The translations under genes were made by a program, and so were the position numbers. Source: Acinetobacter sp. TGL-Y2 (GTDB lineage: Bacteria; Pseudomonadota; Gammaproteobacteria; Pseudomonadales; Moraxellaceae). Taken from it: DNA of 64,000 bases. Positions 36,050 to 46,765 of the stretch are shown here, piece by piece. Every line of letters starts with the position of its first letter. Position 1 is the stretch's first letter. The stretch covers positions 2,232,001 through 2,296,000 of the forward strand of contig NZ_CP015110.1 in NCBI RefSeq assembly GCF_001612555.1, read 5' to 3'. The notes below the pieces were generated by a model, which did not search any database, was not told where the DNA came from, and saw only the letters and a program-made list of their open reading frames with translations.

Positions 36050-38917
36050 ATGATGAATGACGTTCAGGAAGAGCATCTTTCTCGTGGTGTGTCTGCGATC
36101 CAAGTCAAAAAAGCGGCATACCACATACGTTATTTTCTTGTGTGGGTTTTATTCGCCTGTTTTTATAATACCGTTGTGTATTATTTTTATTTTAGAACAT
36201 TATCTACCTATTATAACAATTGGCTGTTGATATTTAGCTCAATTCTATTCATTTGCTTGGCTGGCTCCTATATCATCAGTAAATCTAAAAGCATGAGCAC
36301 CTTTAATTTAGACACTTTGCTTCAGCTTATTTGTCTGATTGTTGGGGTGGGTTTATCGATCGGTGTTTATGTGATTAATCAATTACTTCCCATTGAAAAT
36401 ACGCAAATTAATGATAGTCATAAGATTGTCTTGTCAGGCTTAATGCTCTCGATTATTCATCTCATCGCTATTGTTTATCTTGCCAAGCGCTTGCGCTATT
36501 TTTTATTTATTTTTATTCCGTCGGTATTTCCAGTCATATTTTCAAATCTTGTATTTTCAAACCAAACACCTGATGTATATAATATTATTTTTGATGTTTG
36601 GTTTGCGGTCATTTTTATTTGCGCCATTTTATTACACAGAATCTTTTTAAGATTAAACCTGCTTAATCAGCACAATAAAGCCTATTTGGCCAAATCCAAT
36701 CAGCATCTTGAAGAGTCTTCTCGCTTACAAAGCCAGCTTCAAAGTGAAATAGAAAAATCAAAAAACATTGAAAATCAATTACAACTCAATAATCAATTGC
36801 TCGAACAAAAAGTTAAAGAACGCACCTATGACATTAATAAAATTAAGAATCGACTGGAAAATCATCAAGCCAATTTAGATTTTGCTCATGAAACGGCGGG
36901 GATTCATTCATGGCTTTGGAATATTGAAAAAAGGACGGTTGAACTATCTTGTCTTAAATCTGGCATTCAGGTTTTACAATACGAAAATGCCAATGATCAG
37001 CTGAATCTGTTTATTCACCCTGACGATCAGCTACTCTATAATCGTTTGCTCAGACGGCATTTAAGAGGCGAAACTGAACGCTTTGAAGCCACCTATCGTA
37101 CAAAAAAAAATGGCGAATGGTCTTGGATTAAAGACATCGGAAAAGTTATTTCACGTGATCCCGACACGCACAAACCCCTGAGAATGGTCGGTATACACCG
37201 TGATATTGAACAAGAAAAGAAAGACCAAGAAAAACTAAAACTCGCCGCCAATGTATTTCAACAAGTCGCCCAAGGCGTCTTTGTATTGGACAACAATTTT
37301 TGTTTTCTTCAAGTCAATCCTTACTTTTGTCAGCTGGTCGACATGCCTGCCGAGCAAATTCTGTCGAAGCACGTGTTTGAAATCACCGTCAATACCCTGT
37401 TTGATATACGTGAACGTCATAAAGATATTACCCAGAAAGTACTGATCGACGGCACATATGATGCAGAAGTCACTGAAGATTTTATTTCAGGTAAAACGCT
37501 TACACTGTGGCTGCATATCAATGCGCTTAAAGATGATAATAATCGAGTATTAAACTATGTCGGTGTAATTTCTGACCTGACAGAGCGTAAAGAGAACGAG
37601 CAGCGCGTTGCCTATTTGGAAAACTATGATCTGCTGACCGACTTACCAAACCGGGTTTATTTTAATTTACAATTACAACAATATTTAATGAATAAATCTA
37701 AGCCCTTAAGTCACTTTGCAATTATCAGACTAAACATCGACCGCTTTAGACATTTTAATGAGTTTTTAAACCATCAAGCGGGTGATGATGTACTTAGACA
37801 AGTTTCTAAACGGTTAAAATCTGTGTGTTCCGATGCTTTACTGATTGCCTATTTAAACAACAATGATTTTGCCCTGATTTATAATTTAAGCCTGTCGCGT
37901 CCCCCGATTCATCACACTGTTGATCTCATCCTAAAAGCGTTTAAAGATCCATTTATTATTCAATCTCAAGAACACAACATTTCAGTTTCGATGGGAATTG
38001 CAATTTACCCTGAACATGGTCGCCAAATCGGCAGTTTAAACAGTCATGCTGAAATTGCTTTGGCTGAAGCCAAGAAACTCGGTGGAAACACCACTTATTT
38101 CTATGACAACAAACAAGATTCGATTTTTGAAAGCAACATCGAGCTTGAGCGTGATTTAAGGCAAGCCCTGAAAAGAAATGAGTTAGAGATATATTATCAA
38201 GCCAAGATTTCAAACCCCAGCATGGAACTGTATGGTTTTGAAGCACTTATTCGATGGAATCACCCTAAATACGGCATTATCATGCCAGATCGTTTTCTGC
38301 CGATTGCTGAAGTGACCAGTTTAATTTCAGATATTGGTCGATTTGTTATTTTTCAGACTTGTAAGCAAATTCAAACATGGCAACAACTGGGTTATACAGA
38401 GATTAAAGTTTCGATCAATGTTGTGGCCCAACAAATTTTGCGTGGGGAACTGCTCAACCATATCGATAATGCGTTGGCAATTTACCAGCTAAAATCTGAG
38501 TCGATTGAACTTGAGCTTACAGAATCCTCATTGCTTGATAAATCAGACTATGTCATCGAGCTGTTACATCAAATTCAACAAAAGAATATTAAAATAGCAC
38601 TCGATGATTTTGGCACGGGCTATTCCTCATTGGCTTATTTGGCAGATTATCCAATCGACACTTTAAAAATTGATCGTGCTTTTATCTCAAAAATTGGTCA
38701 AACCAAGGACAATGCGATCGTGTATGCCATCATTGCAATGGGTAAAGCCATGGGCATGACATTGGTCGCCGAAGGGGTCGAGAATGTAGAACAAATTCGC
38801 TATTTACGCGAGCAAGGCTGTGATTATTTCCAAGGTTATTATTTCTCTAAACCCTTAAACGCAGCAGACACCACTTTATATATTGCCCAACAAAAAACCA
38901 TCATTCCATCGCATTAA
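36050..38917 (+). CDS. Membrane PAS-GGDEF(degenerate)-EAL c-di-GMP phosphodiesterase
   Basis: A 955-residue signalling protein: several N-terminal hydrophobic segments (about 20-205), a coiled coil (about 215-280), two PAS/PAC units (about 280-395 and 400-525), a GGDEF domain and a C-terminal EAL domain. The cyclase motif has become NNNDF, so no c-di-GMP synthesis is expected. The EAL domain looks complete: FEALIRW, SINV, ELTES, LDDFGTGYSSLAYL, DTLKIDRAFI, VAEGVEN. It should act as a sensory phosphodiesterase, the degenerate GGDEF perhaps binding GTP. ATG 36053 is an alternative start. Confidence 0.9.
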   Translation: MMNDVQEEHLSRGVSAIQVKKAAYHIRYFLVWVLFACFYNTVVYYFYFRTLSTYYNNWLLIFSSILFICLAGSYIISKSKSMSTFNLDTLLQLICLIVGVGLSIGVYVINQLLPIENTQINDSHKIVLSGLMLSIIHLIAIVYLAKRLRYFLFIFIPSVFPVIFSNLVFSNQTPDVYNIIFDVWFAVIFICAILLHRIFLRLNLLNQHNKAYLAKSNQHLEESSRLQSQLQSEIEKSKNIENQLQLNNQLLEQKVKERTYDINKIKNRLENHQANLDFAHETAGIHSWLWNIEKRTVELSCLKSGIQVLQYENANDQLNLFIHPDDQLLYNRLLRRHLRGETERFEATYRTKKNGEWSWIKDIGKVISRDPDTHKPLRMVGIHRDIEQEKKDQEKLKLAANVFQQVAQGVFVLDNNFCFLQVNPYFCQLVDMPAEQILSKHVFEITVNTLFDIRERHKDITQKVLIDGTYDAEVTEDFISGKTLTLWLHINALKDDNNRVLNYVGVISDLTERKENEQRVAYLENYDLLTDLPNRVYFNLQLQQYLMNKSKPLSHFAIIRLNIDRFRHFNEFLNHQAGDDVLRQVSKRLKSVCSDALLIAYLNNNDFALIYNLSLSRPPIHHTVDLILKAFKDPFIIQSQEHNISVSMGIAIYPEHGRQIGSLNSHAEIALAEAKKLGGNTTYFYDNKQDSIFESNIELERDLRQALKRNELEIYYQAKISNPSMELYGFEALIRWNHPKYGIIMPDRFLPIAEVTSLISDIGRFVIFQTCKQIQTWQQLGYTEIKVSINVVAQQILRGELLNHIDNALAIYQLKSESIELELTESSLLDKSDYVIELLHQIQQKNIKIALDDFGTGYSSLAYLADYPIDTLKIDRAFISKIGQTKDNAIVYAIIAMGKAMGMTLVAEGVENVEQIRYLREQGCDYFQGYYFSKPLNAADTTLYIAQQKTIIPSH

Positions 38918-39051
38918 TTACCCCTTAAAACTGCCAGAATAGTGCAATTAATCGACTTTTAGGCTGGGCGCACGACTGAACTAATGGTATATTCGAGCGA
39001 AACTAGCCAAAAAACCAGCTTCGCTGGATCACTGTAATAATTGGGATTCTG

Positions 39052-41331
39052 ATGGACGATCAATCTTTAAAAGAGCAAGCACTTTATTACCATGAATTTC
39101 CAACGCCAGGAAAAATTAGCGTTACACCAAGCAAGCAACTGATTAATCAGCACGACTTGGCACTGGCGTATTCTCCAGGTGTTGCAGCACCCTGCTTAGA
39201 AATTGAAAAAGACCCTTCAAAAGCGGCATTGTATACAGCACGTGGCAACTTGGTTGCAGTCATTACCAACGGTACGGCTGTTTTGGGTTTAGGTAATATT
39301 GGCCCTTTGGCATCTAAACCGGTTATGGAAGGTAAAGGCGTTCTCTTTAAAAAGTTTGCAGGTGTCGATGTTTTTGACATTGAAATTGCAGAGAACGATC
39401 CCGACAAAATTGTCGATATCATCGCCTCTCTTGAGCCAACGTTTGGTGGTATCAATTTAGAAGATATTAAAGCACCAGAATGCTTCTATATTGAGAAAAA
39501 GCTCCGTGAACGCATGAATATTCCTGTATTCCATGACGATCAACACGGTACTTCGATCATTGTCGGTTCTGCATTACTCAATGCTTTACAGCTCAATGGC
39601 AAAAAAATTGATCAAATTAAAATTGTTGCATCAGGTGCAGGTGCAGCAGCACTGTCATGTTTAGATTTGCTTTGTGCATTGGGTGCTAAAAAAGAAAATA
39701 TCGTCGTTGCGGATTCACGTGGGTTGCTCACCACCAAACGTGAAGGCTTAGATGATTCTAAAAAGCGTTATGTACAAGATATTGAGCTGTCTCAGCTTGC
39801 GGATGTAATTGAAGGCGCAGATATGTTCTTGGGTCTTTCTGCAGCAGGTATTCTCACCAAAGAAATGGTGAAGAAAATGGCAGCGGATCCGATCATTTTT
39901 GCACTGGCAAATCCAGATCCAGAAATTCTGCCTGAACATGCACACGAAGTTCGTGATGATGTGATCATGGCGACAGGCCGCTCGGACTATCCAAACCAAG
40001 TAAACAACGCACTTTGCTTCCCATACATCTTCCGTGGTGCACTCGATGTCGGTGCGACCACGATCAATGAAGAAATGAAAATTGCTTGTGTATATGCAAT
40101 CGCTCGTATGGCGCATGTTGAAGCAGATGCTGCATCTTATGGTGAAAAATCGGCATCATTTGGTCGTGATTATTTAATTCCACGCCCACTTGATCAACGC
40201 TTGATTCTTGAAATTGCGCCTGCAATTGCACAAGCAGCAATGGACTCTGGTGTTGCGACGCGTCCGATTTTAGATTTCTCGGCGTATCGTCAACGTTTGT
40301 CTGAGTTTGTATATAACTCAGCCTTCATTATGAAACCTATTTTTGCACAAGCAAAATCTGACCCTAAACGTATTGCTTATGCAGAAGGCGAAGATTTGCG
40401 TGTGCTTCGTGCGGTGCAAATTGCGGTGGACGAAGGTTTAGCTTTCCCAATCTTGGTGGGTCGTACTGCGGTCATTGAAGCCAATATTAAGAAACTCGGT
40501 TTGCGTCTGCAAAATGGCGAGAACATTCAAATTGTGGATCAGGAAAACAATCCTGATTATGAACTGATTTGGAAAGACTACCACAAGACCATGCAACGCA
40601 AAGGCGTGACTGAAGAATATGCACAGCGCGAATCACGTCGTCGCTCTACGCTCATTGCTGCGATGCTGGTTAAATTTGGCAAAGCCGATGGTATGCTTTG
40701 TGGTACGTATTCAAGTTATGACATTCATTTAGAGTTTGTACGTAATGTTATTGGTCAAAAAGAAGGCATGACCAACTTCTTTACCCTAAATGCCTTAATG
40801 CTAGATGACCGTAACTTATTTATTGCGGATACCTACGTGAACACCAATCCAACCGCTGAGCACTTGGCAGAAATGACCATTTTAGCGGCTGAAGAAGTGC
40901 GCCGTTTCGGTATTACCCCCCGTATTGCCCTACTATCTCATTCAAGTTTTGGTTCAGATCAAACCGACCCAAGTGCACAAAAAATGCGTAAGGTGTATGA
41001 AATCTTAAGTAAGATTACACCTGAACTTGAAGTCGAAGGTGAGATGCATGCCGATGCTGCTCTGGATGAAAATATCCGTCATTTTGCATTCCCGAATTCA
41101 CGTTTTAAAGGGCCTGCAAACTTACTGATTATGCCAAATCTAGATGCGGCAAATATTTCGTTCAACTTGTTGAAATCGACCTCAGGTAATAATGTAACCA
41201 TTGGTCCTATTTTACTCGGTGCGGCAAAACCAGTTCATATCTTAACCCCAACAGCCACCACGCGTCGTTTAGTCAATATGACGGCTTTGACAGTTGCTGA
41301 AATTCAAGAAAATGAGAAAGAGGCGCTTTAA
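39052..41331 (+). CDS. maeB: NADP-dependent malic enzyme with phosphotransacetylase-like domain
   Basis: Oxidatively decarboxylates malate to pyruvate, supplying NADPH (759 aa, the long MaeB form). N-terminal malic domain with [28 protein letters not shown] and the NADP-binding [17 protein letters not shown]-terminal PTA-like half from about 430, thought to be regulatory, with [12 protein letters not shown] and [10 protein letters not shown]. The terminator that follows contains the ribosome site of cca. Confidence 0.96.
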   Translation: MDDQSLKEQALYYHEFPTPGKISVTPSKQLINQHDLALAYSPGVAAPCLEIEKDPSKAALYTARGNLVAVITNGTAVLGLGNIGPLASKPVMEGKGVLFKKFAGVDVFDIEIAENDPDKIVDIIASLEPTFGGINLEDIKAPECFYIEKKLRERMNIPVFHDDQHGTSIIVGSALLNALQLNGKKIDQIKIVASGAGAAALSCLDLLCALGAKKENIVVADSRGLLTTKREGLDDSKKRYVQDIELSQLADVIEGADMFLGLSAAGILTKEMVKKMAADPIIFALANPDPEILPEHAHEVRDDVIMATGRSDYPNQVNNALCFPYIFRGALDVGATTINEEMKIACVYAIARMAHVEADAASYGEKSASFGRDYLIPRPLDQRLILEIAPAIAQAAMDSGVATRPILDFSAYRQRLSEFVYNSAFIMKPIFAQAKSDPKRIAYAEGEDLRVLRAVQIAVDEGLAFPILVGRTAVIEANIKKLGLRLQNGENIQIVDQENNPDYELIWKDYHKTMQRKGVTEEYAQRESRRRSTLIAAMLVKFGKADGMLCGTYSSYDIHLEFVRNVIGQKEGMTNFFTLNALMLDDRNLFIADTYVNTNPTAEHLAEMTILAAEEVRRFGITPRIALLSHSSFGSDQTDPSAQKMRKVYEILSKITPELEVEGEMHADAALDENIRHFAFPNSRFKGPANLLIMPNLDAANISFNLLKSTSGNNVTIGPILLGAAKPVHILTPTATTRRLVNMTALTVAEIQENEKEAL

Positions 41332-41363
41332 ATAACGCTTTAACTTTGCTGTTGTGACTTGAG

Positions 41364-41410
41364 AAAACCTCTATTCTGTAGCATGATTGCTTGAAGAATA
41401 GAGGTTTTTT
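41364..41410 (+). terminator. maeB terminator hairpin that also contains the cca ribosome site
   Basis: Stem AAAACCTCTATTC (41364-41376) / GAATAGAGGTTTT (41396-41408) with a 19-base loop and T run. The GAGG in its right arm lies 7 bases before the cca ATG. Confidence 0.75.
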
Positions 41411-41411
41411 C

Positions 41412-42653
41412 ATGCAAGTTTATTTAGTCGGTGGTGCAGTCAGAGATCAGTTGCTCGGACACCCCTATCACGAAAAAGATTATGTGGTGGTCGGTGCAAC
41501 GCCAGATCAGCTTTTGGCTCAAGGTTTCCAACCTGTGGGCAAAGATTTTCCTGTTTTTTTACATCCCGAAACTAAAGATGAATATGCACTTGCCCGTACA
41601 GAACGCAAATCTGGTCAAGGTTATCATGGCTTTGAATTTTATACCGATATCAGCGTTTCGCTTGAAGATGACTTAATCCGTCGTGACCTGACCATCAATG
41701 CCATCGCGATGGATGAAGATGGCAAAATCTATGATCCCTATCATGGGCAAAAAGATTTAGATCATAAAATCCTGCGTCATGTCTCAGAGGCTTTTGCAGA
41801 AGATCCTTTACGCGTACTGCGTGTTGCGCGTTTTGCTGCACGATACGCCCAGTATGGCTTTACCGTCGCTGAGGAAACCTTAGCCCTAATGCAACAACTT
41901 GCAGATTCGGGTGAGTTAACAGCACTGACTCCTGAACGGGTCTGGAAAGAAACTTCGCGTGCCCTGATGGAACCGCATGCAGATGTGTATTTTGACGTCC
42001 TGCGAGCGTGTGGTGCTTTGAAGGTGTTATTTCCTGAAATCGATGCGCTTTACGGCGTACCACAACGTCCTGAATATCACCCAGAAATTGACTGTGGTAT
42101 TCATACCATGATGTCACTCCAACAAGCATGTAAGGCCAACTATTCATTAGACGTACGTTTTGCGGTATTGGTTCATGACTTAGGCAAAGCCTTAACGCCT
42201 GCAGATCAATTACCGCGCCATATCATGCATGAAGAGCGCGGCGTACAACCAGTCACTGAAGTTTGTGATCGTTTGAAAGTCCCGACAATAACCAAGCAGC
42301 TGGCTTTGGCCGTATGTAAAGAACATTTAAAAAGCCATCAAGCCTTCACCTTAAAAGCAGGAACATTGTGGCGTTTACTGCAACGCTTGGATGTACTTCG
42401 TCGTCCTGAACGCGTTGAAGCATTTATTCAAGCCTGTGAATGTGATGCCAAAGGTCGTTTGGGTTTAGAAGACCGAGATTATCCACAAGCGCGTTATTTG
42501 ACAGAAGCCATGCAATTGGTGCGTGATATTAAAGCATCTGATCTGCCACCTGAGATTAAAGGACCTGACATTGGGGAAATGTTGATCCAAAAGCGTATTG
42601 AAGCTTTAGGTAAGCTAAAACAAGAGTTTTCAGCACATATCCATCACAGTTAA
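41412..42653 (+). CDS. cca: Multifunctional CCA tRNA nucleotidyltransferase
   Basis: Adds and repairs the 3'-CCA of tRNAs (413 aa). Class II polymerase with the N-terminal VYLVGGAVRDQLLG and the metal-binding HEKDYVVVGAT acidic pair, the RRDLTINAIAMD block and ERVWKE; then an HD phosphohydrolase part with VLVHDLGKALTP, marking the bifunctional type. ATG 41412 begins the conserved motif. The SD GAGG sits inside the maeB terminator stem, so translation needs that stem unfolded or a promoter inside it. Confidence 0.95.
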   Translation: MQVYLVGGAVRDQLLGHPYHEKDYVVVGATPDQLLAQGFQPVGKDFPVFLHPETKDEYALARTERKSGQGYHGFEFYTDISVSLEDDLIRRDLTINAIAMDEDGKIYDPYHGQKDLDHKILRHVSEAFAEDPLRVLRVARFAARYAQYGFTVAEETLALMQQLADSGELTALTPERVWKETSRALMEPHADVYFDVLRACGALKVLFPEIDALYGVPQRPEYHPEIDCGIHTMMSLQQACKANYSLDVRFAVLVHDLGKALTPADQLPRHIMHEERGVQPVTEVCDRLKVPTITKQLALAVCKEHLKSHQAFTLKAGTLWRLLQRLDVLRRPERVEAFIQACECDAKGRLGLEDRDYPQARYLTEAMQLVRDIKASDLPPEIKGPDIGEMLIQKRIEALGKLKQEFSAHIHHS

Positions 42654-42666
42654 TCAAAGCCAATAG

Positions 42667-42690
42667 CCTCACATTGTGTGGGGTTTTTTT
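42667..42690 (+). terminator. Terminator of cca
   Basis: Stem CCTCACA / TGTGGGG (one T-G pair) with a T run of seven. Confidence 0.8.
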
Positions 42691-42920
42691 GATTGCCTAA
42701 CTTAATTTTATGAATGTTTTAATATAAACAAAGCAAAAATCCTTCTTTTGATTTAACCTTTTCGATACCTCAATAATTTTAAAATTGAGTACTATGATCT
42801 TTAATCTAAAATGATTTCAAATCTTTTATAAAGCTCTTGCTAAGTTATTAAATCATCTAATTCAATATCCGATGAAAATTATTAGTTAATTAAAGAGCAA
42901 ACACCCAATTGGTGATCATT

Positions 42921-43808
42921 TTGAGTGAAAAAGAATTAACAAAAAGGATTGGAACGATAGAAATGGTCATCGCAATGCTTCTATCAGGAAGTATTGGACT
43001 ATTTGTCATCAAGTCAGGACAGTCACCGATCAATATTGTTTTTTTCCGCTGTCTCATTGCTGCACTTTGTTTAATTCCTCTTTGCTATTTTTACGGTCAC
43101 TTTAGTAAAAAATATTTCAATATTAAAGATCTTATGTTCATGGTCATCTCAGGACTACTCATTGTTTTCAATTGGGCCTTACTATTTGCAGCCTTTCCTA
43201 AAACCTCTATTTCTTTAGCAACAATTGTCTATCATGTTAACCCTTTTATTATCTTATTCTTGGGTGCAATCCTCTTTAAGGACAATATAAAGAAAAATGA
43301 TATAGCTTGGACAGTTTTAGCATTCATTGGATTAATCATTATTATTGGGTTAGGAAATTTTAAATTTGACGACAATCAACTCTTTGGTTTAGTTTTAGTC
43401 CTCATTGCGACAACACTTTACTCAATATCTGTATTAATCACTAAAAAATTAAACAATACACCTCCTTTATTACTTGTTCTGATTCAAACAATAAGTGGTG
43501 CAATTGCACTTTTTCCATTTGCAAACCTTATTGATTTATCGCCTACTGAAAATCAGTGGATATTTATCATTTGTCTTGGTGTCGTTCACACAGCTTTACT
43601 CTATTTCCTCATGTATTCTGCGATTAAAAAAATCCCTTTAAATAACATTGCCATATTGTCATTTATTTATCCTATCTCAACCATACTCATCGACTACTTA
43701 TTCTTTGATCATCGACTCACAAGCTTGCAGTTCATTGGAAGTACATTCATTTTGATTAGTGTTTTAGGCATTAAATTACATTGGAATATATTTAAAATGA
43801 ATCATTAA
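42921..43808 (+). CDS. EamA/DMT-family transporter
   Basis: A ten-helix drug/metabolite transporter of about 295 residues with two EamA repeats. The conserved FRCLIAALCLIPLCYF and FIYPISTILIDYLFF blocks are visible. The start is uncertain: TTG 42921 (SEKELTKRIG) has GGTGA 5 bases upstream, while ATG 42963 has only a weak site. The stop lies 2 bases from the stop of the convergent LysE gene. Substrate unknown. Confidence 0.85.
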   Translation: MSEKELTKRIGTIEMVIAMLLSGSIGLFVIKSGQSPINIVFFRCLIAALCLIPLCYFYGHFSKKYFNIKDLMFMVISGLLIVFNWALLFAAFPKTSISLATIVYHVNPFIILFLGAILFKDNIKKNDIAWTVLAFIGLIIIIGLGNFKFDDNQLFGLVLVLIATTLYSISVLITKKLNNTPPLLLVLIQTISGAIALFPFANLIDLSPTENQWIFIICLGVVHTALLYFLMYSAIKKIPLNNIAILSFIYPISTILIDYLFFDHRLTSLQFIGSTFILISVLGIKLHWNIFKMNH

Positions 43809-43810
43809 AC

Positions 43811-44443
43811 TCAAAGCTCACTGACTAACGCGACAATAAAAAATAAAGAATCCCACATTGGCTTCATGACAGATGCGATCAATAAAAGTGCCATCGTCGT
43901 ATTAAATACTTTTAGGCGCTTAGCATCATGAATTACGCTCTGCAATTTTTCACCGATAAGTACCCACACACCTGTACTCGGTATGCCCACTAGACCATAG
44001 GTCAAACCAAGTATCAAATACCAATACGCTGCGCTATCTGCTGCCAAATAAGTCGTCACCGCTCCTAAAGCCATCACCCATGCCTTTGGATTCACCCATT
44101 GAAACATGGCAGCCTGTATAAAAGTCAACGGTTTAGGCTGCTTGGCATTTGTATCCATCCCACCTGAACTATAAATCTTATAAGCCAAGTAAAGTAAGTA
44201 TGTGATGCCAATAATTTTCAAGCACTCATAGAGAATGACATTTGAACTCAGTAATGATCCTATGCCCAAGCCTACGACTGCAACCATAAAACCAAAGCCA
44301 CAACCAATGCCTAAAATATGAGGAATCGACCGTTTAAAGCCAAAATTCACCCCAGATGCAGCGAGCATAATATTATTGGGTCCAGGCGTGACTGAAGTGA
44401 CGAATGAATAAAGCACAAATGAAAGAAAAACACTAAAAGACAT
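43811..44443 (-). CDS. LysE/RhtB-family amino-acid exporter
   Basis: A six-helix exporter of 210 residues. The N-terminal VTSVTPGPNNIMLAASG motif defines the LysE/RhtB family, which exports amino acids such as homoserine, threonine or lysine. QWVNPKAWVMALGAVTTY is the second conserved block. The substrate is not predictable. It directly follows the glycosylase gene on the minus strand. Confidence 0.87.
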   Translation of the reverse strand: MSFSVFLSFVLYSFVTSVTPGPNNIMLAASGVNFGFKRSIPHILGIGCGFGFMVAVVGLGIGSLLSSNVILYECLKIIGITYLLYLAYKIYSSGGMDTNAKQPKPLTFIQAAMFQWVNPKAWVMALGAVTTYLAADSAAYWYLILGLTYGLVGIPSTGVWVLIGEKLQSVIHDAKRLKVFNTTMALLLIASVMKPMWDSLFFIVALVSEL

Positions 44444-44464
44444 AAGAATATTTACACCGAAATT

Positions 44465-45649
44465 TTATAGTTTTAACTTTTGATGAAAATCTGGATCGAG
44501 CTGACAATGATTAAACTCCGCAAAGCGCTGAAGCTCCACAGTGAGTAGCTCAATAAAATCAGCTTTATGCTGAATTACTGTTTGCAAATGAAAATTAAGA
44601 ATCTCCAAAATACCTTGCGCGCGATGCGCCTTACAATCTATTTTTGCAACAAAATCTGTGCCATAAAGAATAGGCAAACTGAAGTAGCCATATTTACGTT
44701 TTTCTGGTTTGACGTAACATTCTAAACGATAGTCAAAATTGAATAATACCATTAAACGATCACGATGGATCACGAGATTATCAAAAGGAGAAAGGACTTT
44801 TACCACTTTTTGAATATTAGGGATTTGTTCGATTCCTTCCACATCCACATACACTGATTCACCTGAAGCGAGATTCATCTGTTGAATCAAGTTCGCATCG
44901 ATTTGCTCATCGATGACTTTTTGCATGGTCTTTTTAAGCTCAGCGCCGGTTTTTAAATGGACCAATTGTTTCCAAGTAAATACGCCATGCGACCTTTTGA
45001 CGGTGTCATATAAATAACGTGCATACTCATCTAAGGAAGGCTTTGTCAGATCCACATCTGAAGGCAAAAAATCTTCAGTCAGTGCATAATGCTTTTCACT
45101 CCCTGAACGCTTAAAGACCATTAAATCCCCTTGCATATAGAGTTGCTCTATAGAGTTTCTAACCAAACTTGATTTCCACCATGTGTGGGCTGACTTTTCA
45201 TTTTTAGCTACAAAATCCCGTGATTTTATCTCCCCTTCTGATTTTGCTCTTGCTAAAATCTCTTGCATCAGAGATTCATTACCTCGATTAAAATATTTAC
45301 TTTCACCCCGTCTTACCGAATTCATCTGTCTTAGCGCAAATCGATAATCACGTACGGGAATATATGACGCTGCGTGAAACCAATACTCAAAGATCTGTTT
45401 ATTTTCCAGTAATGTATTTATATGATCTTTTTGGTAGTCATGTACACGATTCCAAAGTACGTGATGATGGGCACGCTCAACCACTGAAATGGTATCAATC
45501 TGGACATATCCCAAATGTTGAATAACATCTAAGGTTGCCATTGATCCTGAGTGTATAAATTCAGATTTAGAAAGTTGATTTGAGAGATTTGATATTTGAG
45601 AGCAGTGCAGTGATCGATATATCGCTATTTTTCTTAATTGAACATCCAT
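44465..45649 (-). CDS. AlkX/YcaQ-like interstrand-crosslink DNA glycosylase (HTH_42)
   Basis: A 394-residue winged-helix protein of the AlkZ/AlkX superfamily. The catalytic loop reads YVQIDTISVVERAHHHVLWNR near residue 50: a Q-x-D motif as in E. coli YcaQ/AlkX, rather than the Q-x-Q of Streptomyces AlkZ. These enzymes unhook crosslinked bases. Further blocks such as WFHAASYIPVRDYRFA and LSPFDNLVIHRDR fit. It ends 22 bases before the LysE gene. Confidence 0.88.
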   Translation of the reverse strand: MDVQLRKIAIYRSLHCSQISNLSNQLSKSEFIHSGSMATLDVIQHLGYVQIDTISVVERAHHHVLWNRVHDYQKDHINTLLENKQIFEYWFHAASYIPVRDYRFALRQMNSVRRGESKYFNRGNESLMQEILARAKSEGEIKSRDFVAKNEKSAHTWWKSSLVRNSIEQLYMQGDLMVFKRSGSEKHYALTEDFLPSDVDLTKPSLDEYARYLYDTVKRSHGVFTWKQLVHLKTGAELKKTMQKVIDEQIDANLIQQMNLASGESVYVDVEGIEQIPNIQKVVKVLSPFDNLVIHRDRLMVLFNFDYRLECYVKPEKRKYGYFSLPILYGTDFVAKIDCKAHRAQGILEILNFHLQTVIQHKADFIELLTVELQRFAEFNHCQLDPDFHQKLKL

Positions 45650-45778
45650 ACTCTGCCCTTATTATTCTTAGATTATTTTAAGATCGTGATCTCATTATAC
45701 GCGATCTGATTATATACGTTTTGATCATAGCCCGAATACAACGATAAGGTCGAATTTGGGCTGCCTTTGAAAATTGAT

Positions 45779-46765
45779 TTAAGATCGTTCAGCCGGAAAA
45801 GTTACCACTTGCTCAAGTTTCATTTTCTCTGTCACAACCATGAGTAACCGATCAATCCCCAAAGCAATTCCAGAACATTCAGGCATGTCGGGCAATGCCG
45901 CCAAAAGGTATTCGTCTAAAGGCATCACATGTAAACCCAACTTTTTACGCTCTGCATTGTCTGCTTCAAAGCGTGAACGTAAAACCTCTGCATCTATCAA
46001 TTCATCGTATGCATTCGCCAGCTCCAAGCCCTCGATGTAAAGCTCAAAACGCGCAGCAACCAGCTCTCCATCTTCATCAATTCTGGTTTTGGCAAGTGAT
46101 GCCATTTCAGGTGGAAAATCAGTTAAAAAGACTGGCGTATCAAATCCAAGACTCGGTTCAACCATATGTGAAAATAATAAATCCATATAGCCCAATCGAT
46201 CTTCACCCAAATCAAGGTTTAATCCTACTCGATGACAAGTATCTTTTAAATTCTTCAAAGATGCCTGCAAAGGATTAAGATCCAAGCGATCCATAAACGC
46301 ATGCTTATAGCTTAAAACTGTAGGACGGATTTCACCAAAACGGTGCGCTATAGTTACATTAAGTAAGTCACTTACCTCAAACATTAAATCCTTAAGGGTG
46401 AATGAAGGACGATACCATTCCAACATGGTAAATTCACTGTTATGTTTACGCCCATGTTCATCATCCCGAAAGACTTTACAAATTTGATAAATTGGCCCAC
46501 TACCACTCGCGAGTAAGCGCTTCATGGCGAATTCAGGTGAGGTTTGTAAATAATGGGTTTGCTTACGCCCACCGATATGGCGCAAAGCTTGAACCGATGC
46601 CAGATGTACATCAGTGACACCCGCTTGAGACAAAACGGGTGTTTCGACTTCCATCACATCACGTTCAGCAAAAAACTGACGCAATTGCGCATACATTTCG
46701 GCACGTGCTTGAATGGCTTTTAGGTCACAAGTGGGTTGGTATTGAATTTCATCTATGTTACTCAC
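45779..46765 (-). CDS. epmA: Elongation factor P lysine aminoacylase EpmA (GenX/PoxA)
   Basis: Attaches beta-lysine to elongation factor P (328 aa). It is a lysyl-tRNA-synthetase-like catalytic core without the anticodon domain: motif 2 FRDDEHGRKHNSEFTMLEWYRP and motif 3 SGIALGIDRLLMV are present. It overlaps pdxB by 4 bases. The efp and epmB genes are not in the window. Confidence 0.94.
   Translation of the reverse strand: MSNIDEIQYQPTCDLKAIQARAEMYAQLRQFFAERDVMEVETPVLSQAGVTDVHLASVQALRHIGGRKQTHYLQTSPEFAMKRLLASGSGPIYQICKVFRDDEHGRKHNSEFTMLEWYRPSFTLKDLMFEVSDLLNVTIAHRFGEIRPTVLSYKHAFMDRLDLNPLQASLKNLKDTCHRVGLNLDLGEDRLGYMDLLFSHMVEPSLGFDTPVFLTDFPPEMASLAKTRIDEDGELVAARFELYIEGLELANAYDELIDAEVLRSRFEADNAERKKLGLHVMPLDEYLLAALPDMPECSGIALGIDRLLMVVTEKMKLEQVVTFPAERS

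Noticed and set aside
39748..40116. Antisense reading frame within maeB, rich in Cys and His
   Set aside because: It mirrors the codon pattern of maeB on the other strand and has no start signals.
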